Shown here in pieces: positions 10,308 to 19,370 of a stretch of DNA of 64,000 nucleotides. The translations under genes and the position numbers were made by a program. Under the pieces are notes generated by a model, which was given only the letters and a program-made list of their open reading frames with translations, was not told where the DNA came from and ran no database searches. The stretch comes from Primula veris (Eukaryota; Streptophyta; Magnoliopsida; Ericales; Primulaceae). Within the stretch, counting starts at the first letter, position 1; the number at the start of each line of letters is the position of its first letter. Where the stretch lies: contig OY821746.1 of NCBI GenBank assembly GCA_963682055.1, positions 13,133,992 to 13,197,991 of the forward strand, written 5' to 3'.

Positions 10308-11097
10308 TCATGGTCGCTCTACCCTGCTATGGACCTCGGGACCTTTGTCCTTTCTGGTCAGTTGGAATGTTTCTCCCTGGTTATTTCTAACTCTTTTGCG
10401 ACCCACCTGTGCCTCTCGGACCGATTCTCTTCTTGGTAGAGTTCGGTTGAGGATACGTAGTTCGTTGTTTTTATCGGTGAGGTGGGTACAATAGGCTAGC
10501 AGGGAATCAGTGGTCGGAAAGTTTTTGCCTATGAACTTCCTTCTCGCCCAATAGCCATTAGGGATGGAATTGATAAAGTTCTGGATGGCTATATTATTGG
10601 CGTACTGTGGAATCTGGTTTGCTACGTCGATGAAACATATGCAGTAGTCGTTGAGCCTTTCATTTGGCATCATCGTCATTTTTAGAAGGGTTTCAATGCT
10701 AACCTTCTTCTTCCGATGAGCAGCGTATCGGGTGGAGTACGCTCTTAGCAGCTCCGCCCAGTCTCTTATAGAGTCCCGTGGTAAGTTATGGTACCATGAC
10801 GAAGCCTCTTGGCCCAAACTGTTTTTGAAAAACTTGCACATCAGTGCATGGTCGTCACTCCACAGCTCCATCTTCGTCTTGTAGTGCCTCAGATGGTCTA
10901 TGGGACAACTCCTCCCATCATAGAGCCTGAACTCGGGGATGACGAACCCCACAGGATTGCGGTACCGCGTGATCTGTTCGGCACATGGGGTTTCTTGGCA
11001 TACGTTCCAAGCCTGTTGGAACGCTTCATCCGTGGCTTGGTAGGGGGGGGGGTGTTCCCCCCTGATGTGGTGGTGGGCCGTATCCTCCCCCGATCAT
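10308..11097 (-). pseudogene. Gag, left copy
   Basis: Retrotransposon gag core with FVIPEFRLYDG, HYKTKMELWSDD and YCICFIDVANQIP blocks, then a basic Arg/Lys tail. The start equivalent to that of the right copy (ATG at 11097) is out of frame because a poly-C run has 10 C's here and 5 in the right copy. A TGA at 10308-10310, where the right copy has CGA, ends the frame before protease. A further ATG at 11243 is in frame with the gag core but meets a TGA at 11094-11096. Confidence 0.8.
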
Positions 11098-11300
11098 GTG
11101 TTCGGGATACCTACCGTCCTTCGGGTTTCTGTCGAGGACATGTTCCGTATGATGTGGTGGTCGAGGTCTTGTTGGCTAATCTGCACGTGTTGGTTATTGG
11201 TTTCTACTATCTCGGGATGGGTTTCTTCTATATTGGTCACCATTGTCGCTCGTCTAGTAGAGTATTGGTATTCGAAGTCTAAGCTAGTTGGGAACTAGAT

Positions 11301-11319
11301 GATTCCCGGAGACGCGCCA
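11301..11319 (-). promoter_or_regulatory. Primer-binding site of the left copy
   Basis: Minus-strand TGGCGCGTCTCCGGGAATC starts two bases after the LTR end (TATCA, then AA). It begins with TGG, as needed to pair with a tRNA 3' CCA. The tRNA was not identified by eye. Confidence 0.65.
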
Positions 11320-11321
11320 TT

Positions 11322-11367
11322 TGATAAAACCATAACTTTTGGCGGTCACGTTAGGCTTTTAAACAAT
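11322..11367 (-). repeat. 46-bp remnant of the 5' LTR, left copy
   Basis: Reverse complement matches the last 46 bases of the right 3' LTR (27448-27493) with about one mismatch, ending in TTTTATCA. Beyond 11367 the match stops and right-copy sequence begins. Confidence 0.85.
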
Positions 11368-11480
11368 CGGGGGAGGATACGGCCCACCACCACATCATAC
11401 GGAACATGTCCTCGACAGAAACCCGAAGGACGATAGGTATCCCGAACACATGATCGGGGGAGGATACGGCCCACCACCAC
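11364..11480 (+). repeat. Duplicated gag-leader segment at the palindrome centre
   Basis: ATCGGGGGAGGATACGGCCC occurs at about 11367 and again at about 11453, 86-89 bases apart, followed both times by a CACCACCAC run. The left copy has this segment once, so the right copy either duplicated it or was fused here through it. Confidence 0.7.
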
Positions 11481-12478
11481 AACAGGGGGGATACACCCCC
11501 TACCAAGCCACGGATGAAGCGTTCCAACTGGCTTGGAACGTATGCCAAGAAACCCCATGTACCAAACAGATCACGCGGTACCGTAATCCTGTGGGGTTCG
11601 TCATCCCCGAGTTCAGGCTCTATGATGAAAGGAGTTGTCCCATTGACCATCTAAGGCACTACAAGACGAAGATGGAGCTGTGGAGTGATGACCATGCGAT
11701 GATGTGCAAGTTTTTCAAAAACAGTTTGGGCCAAGAGGCTTCATCGTGGTACCATAACTTACCACGGGGCTCTATAAGAGAATGGGCGGAGCTGCTAAGA
11801 GCATACTCCACCCGATACGCTGCTCATCGGAAGAAGAAGGTTAGTATTGAAACCCTTCTAAAAATGACGATGATGCCAAATGAAAGGCTCAACGACTACT
11901 GCATACGTTTCATCGACGTAGCAAACCAGATTCCACAGTACGCTAGTAATATAGCCATCCAGAACTTTATTAACTCCATCCCTAATAGCTATTGGGCGAG
12001 AAGGAAGTTCATAGGCAAAAAAATTTTGACCACTGATTCCCTGCTAGCTTATTGTACCCACCTCACCGATAAAAACGACGAACTGCGTATCCTCAACCGA
12101 ACTCTACCAAGAAGAGAATCGGTCCGAGAGGCACAGGTGGGTCGCAAAAGAGTTAGAAATAACCAGGGAGAAACGTTCCAACCGACCAGAAAGGAAAAAG
12201 GTCCCGAGGTCCGTAGCAGGGTAGAGCGACCACGAGAACCCGAGCCCAAACCGCTCCAGATCGCATACCCAACACCGACCAACGAACATAAACCGCTCCA
12301 GCTCACCTACCCTGTACCAACCAAGCAGTCACAGCAAGGCCGGTTCCAGGGAAGGGAAAAGCAAAAGAGCTTCGAACTGGTCGAATTGAGATACTCTTTC
12401 AACCTGTCGGCTGAAGATATCCTCAAGAATATCCGCAGAGAAAGCTGGTATTCACGGCCAGAGCCGCTCGCTACCCCC
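11450..12478 (+). pseudogene. Gag, right copy
   Basis: ATG at 11450 gives a Gly/Pro/Tyr-rich N-terminus (MIGGGYGPPPQQGG) followed by the Tat-type gag core (FVIPEFRLYDE, HYKTKMELWSDD, RFIDVANQIP) and a basic tail with QIAYP and QLTYP repeats. A one-base loss in a C run at about 12474-12479 (six C's, seven in the left copy) shifts the frame before the zinc-knuckle region, so the polyprotein is interrupted here. The true start may lie further 5', in sequence lost at the junction. Confidence 0.8.
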
Positions 12479-12564
12479 CTGAGCATAGAGACCCCAAGCT
12501 TTTCTGTGCCTATCACGAGGACTACGAACACCTCACCGAGCATTGCCGTAACCTACGGTGGAAA

Positions 12565-14790
12565 ATGAACCTGTGGGGCGATGCGAGATACCTGGCCAAG
12601 TTCATCAAAGGCGTCGGAAATAAAGGCAAACAACTGGCCATTGAGGGAGCCGATAACCGGCAAGGCAAAACAATCAACGTCGTTCACATGTCACGACCCA
12701 AGAGCACAGGTGGGGATCGATCACGACAACGGCAATTGGCACACTTTGGCCAAGTAGCCAAGGCATCACAGTCGTCGACTTCTAAACGACAATGCACACC
12801 TCGACAATATCCGCCCATTTCTTTCTCGGGCCTTGACGAAGAAGGGGTGATTTACCCCCACGGGGACGCCATCAACCTCCGTGTTCAGATAGTCCTTGAC
12901 ACGGTCAGCAGGGTGCTTGTCGATCAAGGAGCCTCTTGTGATATCATGTACAGAGAATTCTTCGACAAGATGGAACTCAAGCTGCAAGATCTACAGCCTA
13001 CCGATGTCACACTGATCGGATTCATCTCCGAGACAACTAAACCGTTGGGAAAGATCGTCATAAGTGTCACTACGAGATCCGTATCAGTTCCCGTTGAGTT
13101 CTTAGTGGTAAACGACAACTCCGGCCATAACGCGATCTTGGGTCGACCTTGGCTTCACGCCATGAAGGCCATACCCTCGACCTACCACCAAAAAGTCAAA
13201 TACCCAAATGATCGGGGAGAGATCGAGACAGCCAGAGGATGTCAAGAAGATTCAAGACGCTGTAAGGACATTACCGCTGCCCTTCAAAAACAGCTGAGCG
13301 TTGTCGAACAACCCACCAGCACAAAGAAGCTGATCAACCACATAGCCAAAACCGAGAGGGTTGTCGAAGAACAAGTAGGAGAAACTCTTAGGAAGGTGTA
13401 TATCCCGGGTACAGACGAGGAGCACTACTTCTTCCTCGGTGATGACCTTCCAAAACAGGAATCCGAAGAGTTAGAAGCATTCCTCTTCAACAACATTGAT
13501 AAATTCGCCTGGAGCCCTAAAGACATGCCAGGCCTAGACCCTAAAACGGCATGTCACCACCTGAGTGTTGACGCCGAGTGCAAGCCGATAGCTCAGAGTA
13601 GCAGAAAAGTGTCTGTACAGCACAGGGCAGCTATAATTGCTGAGGTCCACAAGCTATTAGAGGCTGGAGCCATAAGGGAGGTCTTCTATCCGAAATGGTT
13701 ATCCAATCCAGTCGTCGTCCCAAAGAAGAATGGAAAGGAGAGAGTCTGTATAGACTTCACCAATCTCAACAAAGCCTGTCCGAGGGACCACTTTCCCCTT
13801 CCAAGAATTGATCAATTGGTGGACGCAACTGCAGGGGCGGAACGGATGACCTTCCTGGACGCGTATTCAGGGTACCACCAGATTCCCCTCGCCCATGAGG
13901 ATCAGGAAAAGACATCGTTTATATCGCCTTTGGGAAACTATTGCTATACGGTAATGCCATTCGGCCTACGCAACGCGGGAGCAACATATCAAAGGATGAT
14001 AACAAGGGTATGTCGAGATCATATATGGAAGACAATGGAGGTATACATAGATGACATGGTCGTCAAAAGCGAAAAGGCTACATCCCACCTTCAAGATATT
14101 AGAGACGTTTTCCAAACGCTGGGCGAGCACAAACTGAAACTCAAAGCGAGCAAGTGTGCGTTCGGCATCAGCAAAGGAAAGTTTCTGGGACACATGGTCA
14201 GCCGACGAGGAATAGAAGCTAATCCCGATCAGATCACAGCTCTTCGGAACCTAGCAGCTCCCAAGAATAAGAAGCAAGTACAAGAGCTCACGGGAATGAT
14301 GGCAGCATTGAGCAGGTTCATCAGCCGATCCGCAGACAAGGGACGGCCATTTTTTGAATCACTCAAGAAGGATAGAAAATTCGTGTGGGACCCGGAATGT
14401 GAAGTTTCTTTCAACAACCTCAAAGAGTATTTAAGGACGCTGCCACTGCTAGTCAGGCCGAACAAAGGAGATATTCTGGCATGCTACCTAGCAGTTTCTA
14501 CTACAGCTGTGAGCGCAGTTATCCTAAGAGAAGAAGGTCGTGAAAAATTCCCTATCTACTTCGTCAGCAAAACTCTGGTTGAAGCCGAGACACGATACCT
14601 ACCCTTGGAAAAGCTGTGCTTGGCATTGGTCGTCGCGACCAGGAAGTTGCCGTACTATTTTATAGCTCATCAGGTCCAAGTATACACAAAATTCCATATC
14701 AAGGAATCGCTTCGACGGACCGACATCAGTGGCAGAGTGGCCGCATGGGGAGTCGAATTATCCCAATTTCATATCGAGTTCACACCCTGA
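12565..14790 (+). pseudogene. Gag-pol, protease, reverse transcriptase and RNase H, right copy
   Basis: Frame after the 12478 shift. Protease motif VDQGASCDIMY lies near 12915. RT spans about 13680-14110 with FTNLNKACPRDHFPLP, FLDAYSGYHQI, MPFGLRNAG and YIDDM at 14044-14058. The gypsy RNase H follows (FPIYFVSKTLVEAETRYLPL near 14550). The frame stops at TGA 14788-14790, where the left copy has CGA, and resumes in the same frame. Unlike the left copy, RT runs into RNase H without a stop. Confidence 0.85.
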
Positions 14791-14811
14791 CATGCCATAA
14801 AGGGACAAGTC

Positions 14812-16611
14812 TTGGCCGATTTCGTCGCGGAATTCACCGAAGGGTATGACGAGCCTACGGCTATGTCCCCACAATCACACTGGCAGATTCATGTCGATGG
14901 ATCAGCCACCAAGGACGGATCAGGAGCAGGGATCGTCCTCAAGTCTAGAGAGGGAGCGATCATAGAGAAAAGCATTAAACTGGGTTTCCGAGCTACCAAC
15001 AATGAGGCTGAGTACGAAGCCATGATAAACGGTATGCTCATTGCCCGGTCCCTCGGATACTCCCACTTAACTGCAAGCTCTGACTCAATGCTGATTGTGA
15101 ATCAAGCCATCGGCGAGTACCAAGCCAAAGATGACAGAATGATCCTCTACCAAGAGAAGGTTCAGAGCTTGATGGCCACCTTCGAACAGTGCGAGTTAAT
15201 AAGAATCAATCGCACCGAAAACGCACATGCCGATGCCCTGGCCACCCTAGCCTCAACATTAACATTAACTGACACTCGGTCGATCACAGTGGAACTACTG
15301 CCAACCCCTAGCATAACCAAAAGAATAGACCGAATAACGTCAGTACAATACGAACCAGGTTGGATGGACGACATGAGTCACTATCTGCGAAACGGAACTC
15401 TCCCGGCAGATAAGATAAAAGCACTAAAAATTACGAGAAAGGCTCCTCGTTTCTGGCTGTCTGACGACGACAAACTGTACAAATCCAGTTACCGAGGACC
15501 CCATCTTCTATGTGTCCGGCCCGAAATGCAACTACCAGTCTTGGAGGAAATCTATGAAGGATCCTGCGGAGCACACATCAAAGGGCGGTCCCTTGCCAAC
15601 AAGGCAATCACCCAAGGATATTGGTGGCCCTATATCAAGCGAGACGCCGATGTATACGTCCAACGTTGCAACAAGTGCCAACGATTTGACAAGATACCTC
15701 GGCTCCCATCATCTATGATGACCCCGGTATCGGCACCATGGCCATTCGCACAATGGGCACTTGATTTAGTAGGGAAGCTCCACAAAGCGCCCAGCAGCTT
15801 CGAATATCTGATCGTGGCGACGGACTACTTCACCAAATGGGTTGAGGCTAAACCTCTCCGAGAAATTAAAGCCAGTAATGTCAAACAGTTCATCTGGGAG
15901 CACATCATCACAAGGTTCGGTATACCATACGCCATCGTCGCAGACAACGGCACCCAGTTCAAGGAAGCCAATCTGCAGCTTTGGTACGAAGAACTCGGTA
16001 TCCGAAAGTTCTATTCGACGCCAACATACCCACAGGGTAACGGCCAGGCAGAGGTATCAAACCGAACCGTACTAGACGGCATCAAGACAACCCTCGAACA
16101 AGGAAAGGGGAGATGGCCCGAGCGGCTACTTAACGTCTTATGGTCGTGCCGAACCACGCCAAAGACGGGCACTAAAGAAACCCCATTCAGCTTAGCATAT
16201 GGCGTCGAGGCCGTCATACCAACAGAAATCGGGCTACCCACACTACGAACAACTTTAGTCGAGCAAGGAAACAACGAACAAAGAATGAGAGAGGAACTCG
16301 ACATGCTAGACGAGAAACGAGAGATAGCAGCTCTTACACTAGCGAAGTATCAACAAGGCGTTAAGCAAACGTATGACAAGAAAGTGAAAGGGACCAAAGA
16401 GTTTATGGTCGGAGAATTGGTGCTGCGACGAGTAACGGTCTATACCCGAAATGAAACACATGGCAAATTAAGCCCCACCTGGGAAGGACCATACGAGATC
16501 GTTAAGAAAACAAGCCCGGTTACCTACAAACTCAAAAGCGTTATGTTCGAAAACAGCAGAGGGGAGAAAAATTCTTGGAACGTGGCTAACCTAAAGAAGT
16601 ACTACGTATAG
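14812..16611 (+). pseudogene. Gag-pol, archaeal-type RNase H and integrase, right copy
   Basis: 599 open codons. The second RNase H (about 14880-15260) has HVDGSATKDGSG, NNEAEYEA, SDSMLIVNQ and NAHADALA with its four acidic residues. Integrase follows: the zinc-binding region reads EEIYEGSCGAH, so the first His of HHCC (present in the left copy) is Tyr here; the catalytic Asp, Asp and Glu are present (WALDLVGKL, ADNGTQF, GNGQAEVSNR). The C-terminus is GPYEIVKK to NLKKYYV. It lies in the same frame as the preceding segment across the TGA at 14788. Confidence 0.85.
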
Positions 16612-16673
16612 GCTGTCTTACAAATACAGGTGCTACCTTACCCCTCCTGTTTAATGACATTATCTTGTATGTT

Positions 16674-16734
16674 GAATAAATAAAATACAAGTTCAGCTTA
16701 ATGGCATTATCTTTCATCTTTTGAATGAATAAAA
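16674..16734 (+). terminator. Polyadenylation-signal-like sites after gag-pol, right copy
   Basis: AATAAATAAAATA near 16676 and AATAAAATA near 16726, 65-120 bases after the gag-pol stop. The left copy has a matching TATTTATT on the plus strand near 5866. They could end the gag-pol messenger before the tandem repeats; this is inference. Confidence 0.35.
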
Positions 16735-16765
16735 TATCTTTTTATGCTGTCTAACGAGTGCAGCT

Positions 16766-17507
16766 GAAATTCCCAAACGGCCTGAGTGCCTAGGAATACT
16801 ATGAAATTCCCAAACGGCCTGAGTGCCTAGGAATACTATGAAATTCCCAAACGGCCGAAGTGCCTAGGAATACTATGAAATTCCCAAATGGCCTGAGTGC
16901 CTAGGAATACTATGAAATTCCCAAACGGCCTGAGTGCCTAGGAATACTATGAAATTCCCAAACGGCCGAAGTGCCTAGGAATACTATGAAATTCCCAAAC
17001 GGCCTTAGTGCCTAGAAATACTATGAAATTCCCAAACGGCCGAAGTGCCTAGGAATACTATGAAATTCCCAAGCGGCCGAAGTGCCTAGGAATACTATGA
17101 AATTCCCAAACGGCCTTAGTGCCTAGGAATACTATGAAATTCCCAAACGGCCGAAGTGCATTCCTATGAAATTCCCAAACGGCCTTAGTGCCTAGGAATA
17201 CTATGAAATTCCCAAACGGCCGAAGTGCCTAGGAATACTATGAAATTCCCAAACGGCCTTAGTGCCTAGGAATACTGTGAAATTCCCAAACGGCCGAAGT
17301 GCCTAGGAATACTATGAAATTCCCAAACGGCCGAAGTGCCTAGGAATACTATGAAATTCCCAAACGGCCTTAGTGCCTAGGAATACTATGAAATTCCCAA
17401 ACGGTCGAAGTGCCTAGGAATACTGTGAAATTCCCAACATGGCCAAGTGCCTAGAAATACTGTGAAATTCCCAACATGGCATGTCTAAAAGAATGCCTAG
17501 GAATACT
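16766..17507 (+). repeat. 37-bp tandem repeat array, right copy (about 20 units)
   Basis: Head-to-tail units of 37 bp beginning GAAATTCCCAAACGGCC and containing GTGCCTAGGAATACTAT. The middle differs (CCTGAG, CCGAAG or CCTTAG) in an irregular order. One unit near 17155 is truncated and the last units carry CATGGC. The array lies between the convergent 3' ends of gag-pol and antisense gene A. Confidence 0.95.
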
Positions 17508-17819
17508 CAGATATATGCAGGTACATATTGATCCAATGAGCAGGGATGACAAGTAATACAGAGAGAAGAAGAACAATTCAGGCCCATATTATGGAGACGA
17601 TATATTAACATATGGCGAAAAACAATGAAAATAAAGGAAAAAAGCAGATGCAAATAGACCACATTACAGAGGCGACACAATATCAAACGAAGAAATCAAC
17701 AAAGGAAAATCAATCCAATCAATGAAATATCAGTACGACAATGGGAAGCTCAGAACACAAAAAAAATATATATATAGTCCTCGCCCGCATTACGGAGGCA
17801 AAAAAAAAAAAAAACGGAT
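17508..17819. other. 3' region of antisense gene A, right copy
   Basis: A-rich on the plus strand, with three related motifs of the form CATTACGGAGGC at about 17587, 17662 and 17788. No coding region is seen. It probably includes the 3' untranslated region of gene A. Confidence 0.4.
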
Positions 17820-18452
17820 TTAAGAACTACTACTACAGGAGGAACACGACGGTAACTGACCGAGCTCCACCTCTTCGTCATCCGTCGTCGTGTCCCCATC
17901 TGTCTCATCGCCATCAAACCGTTCCTCAGAGATGAGTGCGTCGAAATTGGTCGTATGAGCACCAACGCAAGTCAGCGTCTTAAGCCGCGCTGCGAACTCG
18001 GCTCCTTTAGCAATCTCGTGAGCATCCGAGGCCGCTTTGCGGCGGGCATCATCGAAGGGAAGGTTACGAGCTTCGATCCAATCCACAGAAGCATCATATC
18101 TGGCTCGAGACAGCTGAAAATACTTCACCAACATGTTGGCCTTGGTAACCAACAGCTTTAATTTGCCGAATATTTTTCCTTCACGCCAATATCGATCCAA
18201 ACGACGCCCTTGAACCTCAACAACATGCTCAGTACGGTGAACATATTCTCGAAAAGAGGCCGCCTGAGTTTTCAGCTTGGCCCGAAGTCGAGCACATTGG
18301 TCGATCAACTTGACGTTTTTGCCCATCAAAACGATGTAAGGCCACTTGGCAGGCACCTCACTAGCTGTACCAGATGAGACCTCGTCCCGGGCAGCACCAG
18401 TAGGTCCTAACCCCGGGCTAACTAGGCATGGAGAACCACCCTGGTGCGACAT
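17820..18452 (-). CDS. Antisense gene A, right copy: 210-residue coiled-coil protein
   Basis: ATG at 18452 (MSHQGGSPCLVSPG), uninterrupted to a stop at 17820-17822. About 85 percent or more identical to the left copy by eye, with a longer Ser/Cys-rich tail (SCSSCSSSS). The middle 110 residues are strongly helical and basic. A TATA-like TATAAAAA lies about 97 nt upstream, and the start codon and frame are kept between the copies. No family is recognised; a structural or RNA/protein-binding role is only a guess. Confidence 0.65.
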   Translation of the reverse strand: MSHQGGSPCLVSPGLGPTGAARDEVSSGTASEVPAKWPYIVLMGKNVKLIDQCARLRAKLKTQAASFREYVHRTEHVVEVQGRRLDRYWREGKIFGKLKLLVTKANMLVKYFQLSRARYDASVDWIEARNLPFDDARRKAASDAHEIAKGAEFAARLKTLTCVGAHTTNFDALISEERFDGDETDGDTTTDDEEVELGQLPSCSSCSSSS

Positions 18453-18548
18453 AGTAGCGTGTGCCCATAAAAAGAAAAACGGGGAAGAAGGAGACGAGAT
18501 GAATATTCAACCGCAAGAAATGAAAAGACGAAAAGAGAAAAACGAATA

Positions 18549-18556
18549 TTTTTATA
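18549..18556 (-). promoter_or_regulatory. TATA box candidate of antisense gene A, right copy
   Basis: TATAAAAA on the minus strand, about 97 nt before the ATG at 18452. The left copy has TATATAAA at the matching place. Confidence 0.45.
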
Positions 18557-18595
18557 CAAGCTACAATTTAAACGACAAAACAAGCTACTCAGTCA

Positions 18596-19168
18596 TTAAT
18601 CCGATAACCCGTCAACAGACGCTGAGGTCTCAACGACGTCAGCAAAATGAATATCTCGAAGAGAAACAATTTGCGTCCCCAAACGCTCACGAACGACCGC
18701 ATCGACTCGGTTCAAGGCAGTCGTGGTCTCAGTTACCCCGGCCGTCGCATCAACTATGCGTTCTGCCCGGGCAACACCACGCATTCCTTTTACATGCTCC
18801 AGCACCTCTAAAGCGCGAACTCGGGCCCAATACGCTCTGGCAAAGGATAGCAGCAGGTCCGCATCCTCGAAAACAGCCCCTAGGACCAAGTTCAAGCTCG
18901 TCACACGGCCTCGGGCTTCATCACGAGAACGCCGAAGTGCACCAAGAAGTTCCTTCGCTTTACCCTTGTTTGCCGTATAATATGCGGTCTTTTTGCTGAG
19001 TTTCTCTCCCAAGTCACGTAACCGAATAGACAAATTTGCAATATGAACATTCAGATCCTCGACTTTATGACGAGCAGAATTCAGTTCAGCAGTTAGGGCA
19101 GCCTTAGATCTTTCAAGACTATCTATAACGTCACCTACACTACGACTAGGCGAGGTCCAGACCACCAC
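18596..19168 (-). CDS. Antisense gene B, right copy: coiled-coil protein lacking the left-copy ATG
   Basis: Open to a stop at 18596-18598 and closely similar to left gene B along its whole length (SPSRSVGDVIDSLE to SASVDGLSD). The left start ATG is GTG here (19168-19166). The frame stays open upstream to an ATG at 19264, but that stretch is not conserved and crosses a possible splice acceptor (CAG then GTACC). So either the start is lost or the real first exon is upstream. Kept reading frame over 190 codons argues that it was coding until recently. Confidence 0.55.
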   Translation of the reverse strand: MVVWTSPSRSVGDVIDSLERSKAALTAELNSARHKVEDLNVHIANLSIRLRDLGEKLSKKTAYYTANKGKAKELLGALRRSRDEARGRVTSLNLVLGAVFEDADLLLSFARAYWARVRALEVLEHVKGMRGVARAERIVDATAGVTETTTALNRVDAVVRERLGTQIVSLRDIHFADVVETSASVDGLSD

Positions 19169-19370
19169 GGCAAGAGGATTATTAGGTACCTGACAATATT
19201 TTGTTTTCACATCCTTCAAACGATGACAACCCTCAAACAGGAAAATTAACCCGAGAAAGCCCAACAGAAAGAAAACGCAGCACCTATATTATCACTTCCC
19301 CAAAAGAATATGTTTCTAGATACAAAAGAGACCCACAATTCGGATACCAAAAAAAAATAAAAAAAAATGG

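Larger units (their letters stand above)
1..11367 (-). mobile_element. Tat-lineage Ty3/gypsy retrotransposon, left copy (partial)
   Basis: LTR retrotransposon read on the minus strand: 46-bp remnant of the 5' LTR (11322-11367), primer-binding site, gag-pol (11097-5933), 37-bp tandem repeats (5826-5546), then genes A to D on the opposite strand (5227 down to 2). The element leaves the window at position 1. By symmetry with the right copy, its genes E-H and 3' LTR would lie up to about 5 kb further left. Lineage is assigned from the second, archaeal-type RNase H between RT/RNaseH and integrase, from gag-pol in one frame, and from coding regions in antisense between pol and the 3' LTR. These are known traits of the Tat/Retand/Ogre group. 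Stops and frameshifts in gag-pol make this copy non-autonomous. Confidence 0.9.

Noticed and set aside
16766..17507. Regular 37-bp units resembling a CRISPR array
   Set aside because: Units are directly adjacent without unique spacers and vary by point changes; the setting is a plant retrotransposon. This is a tandem repeat.
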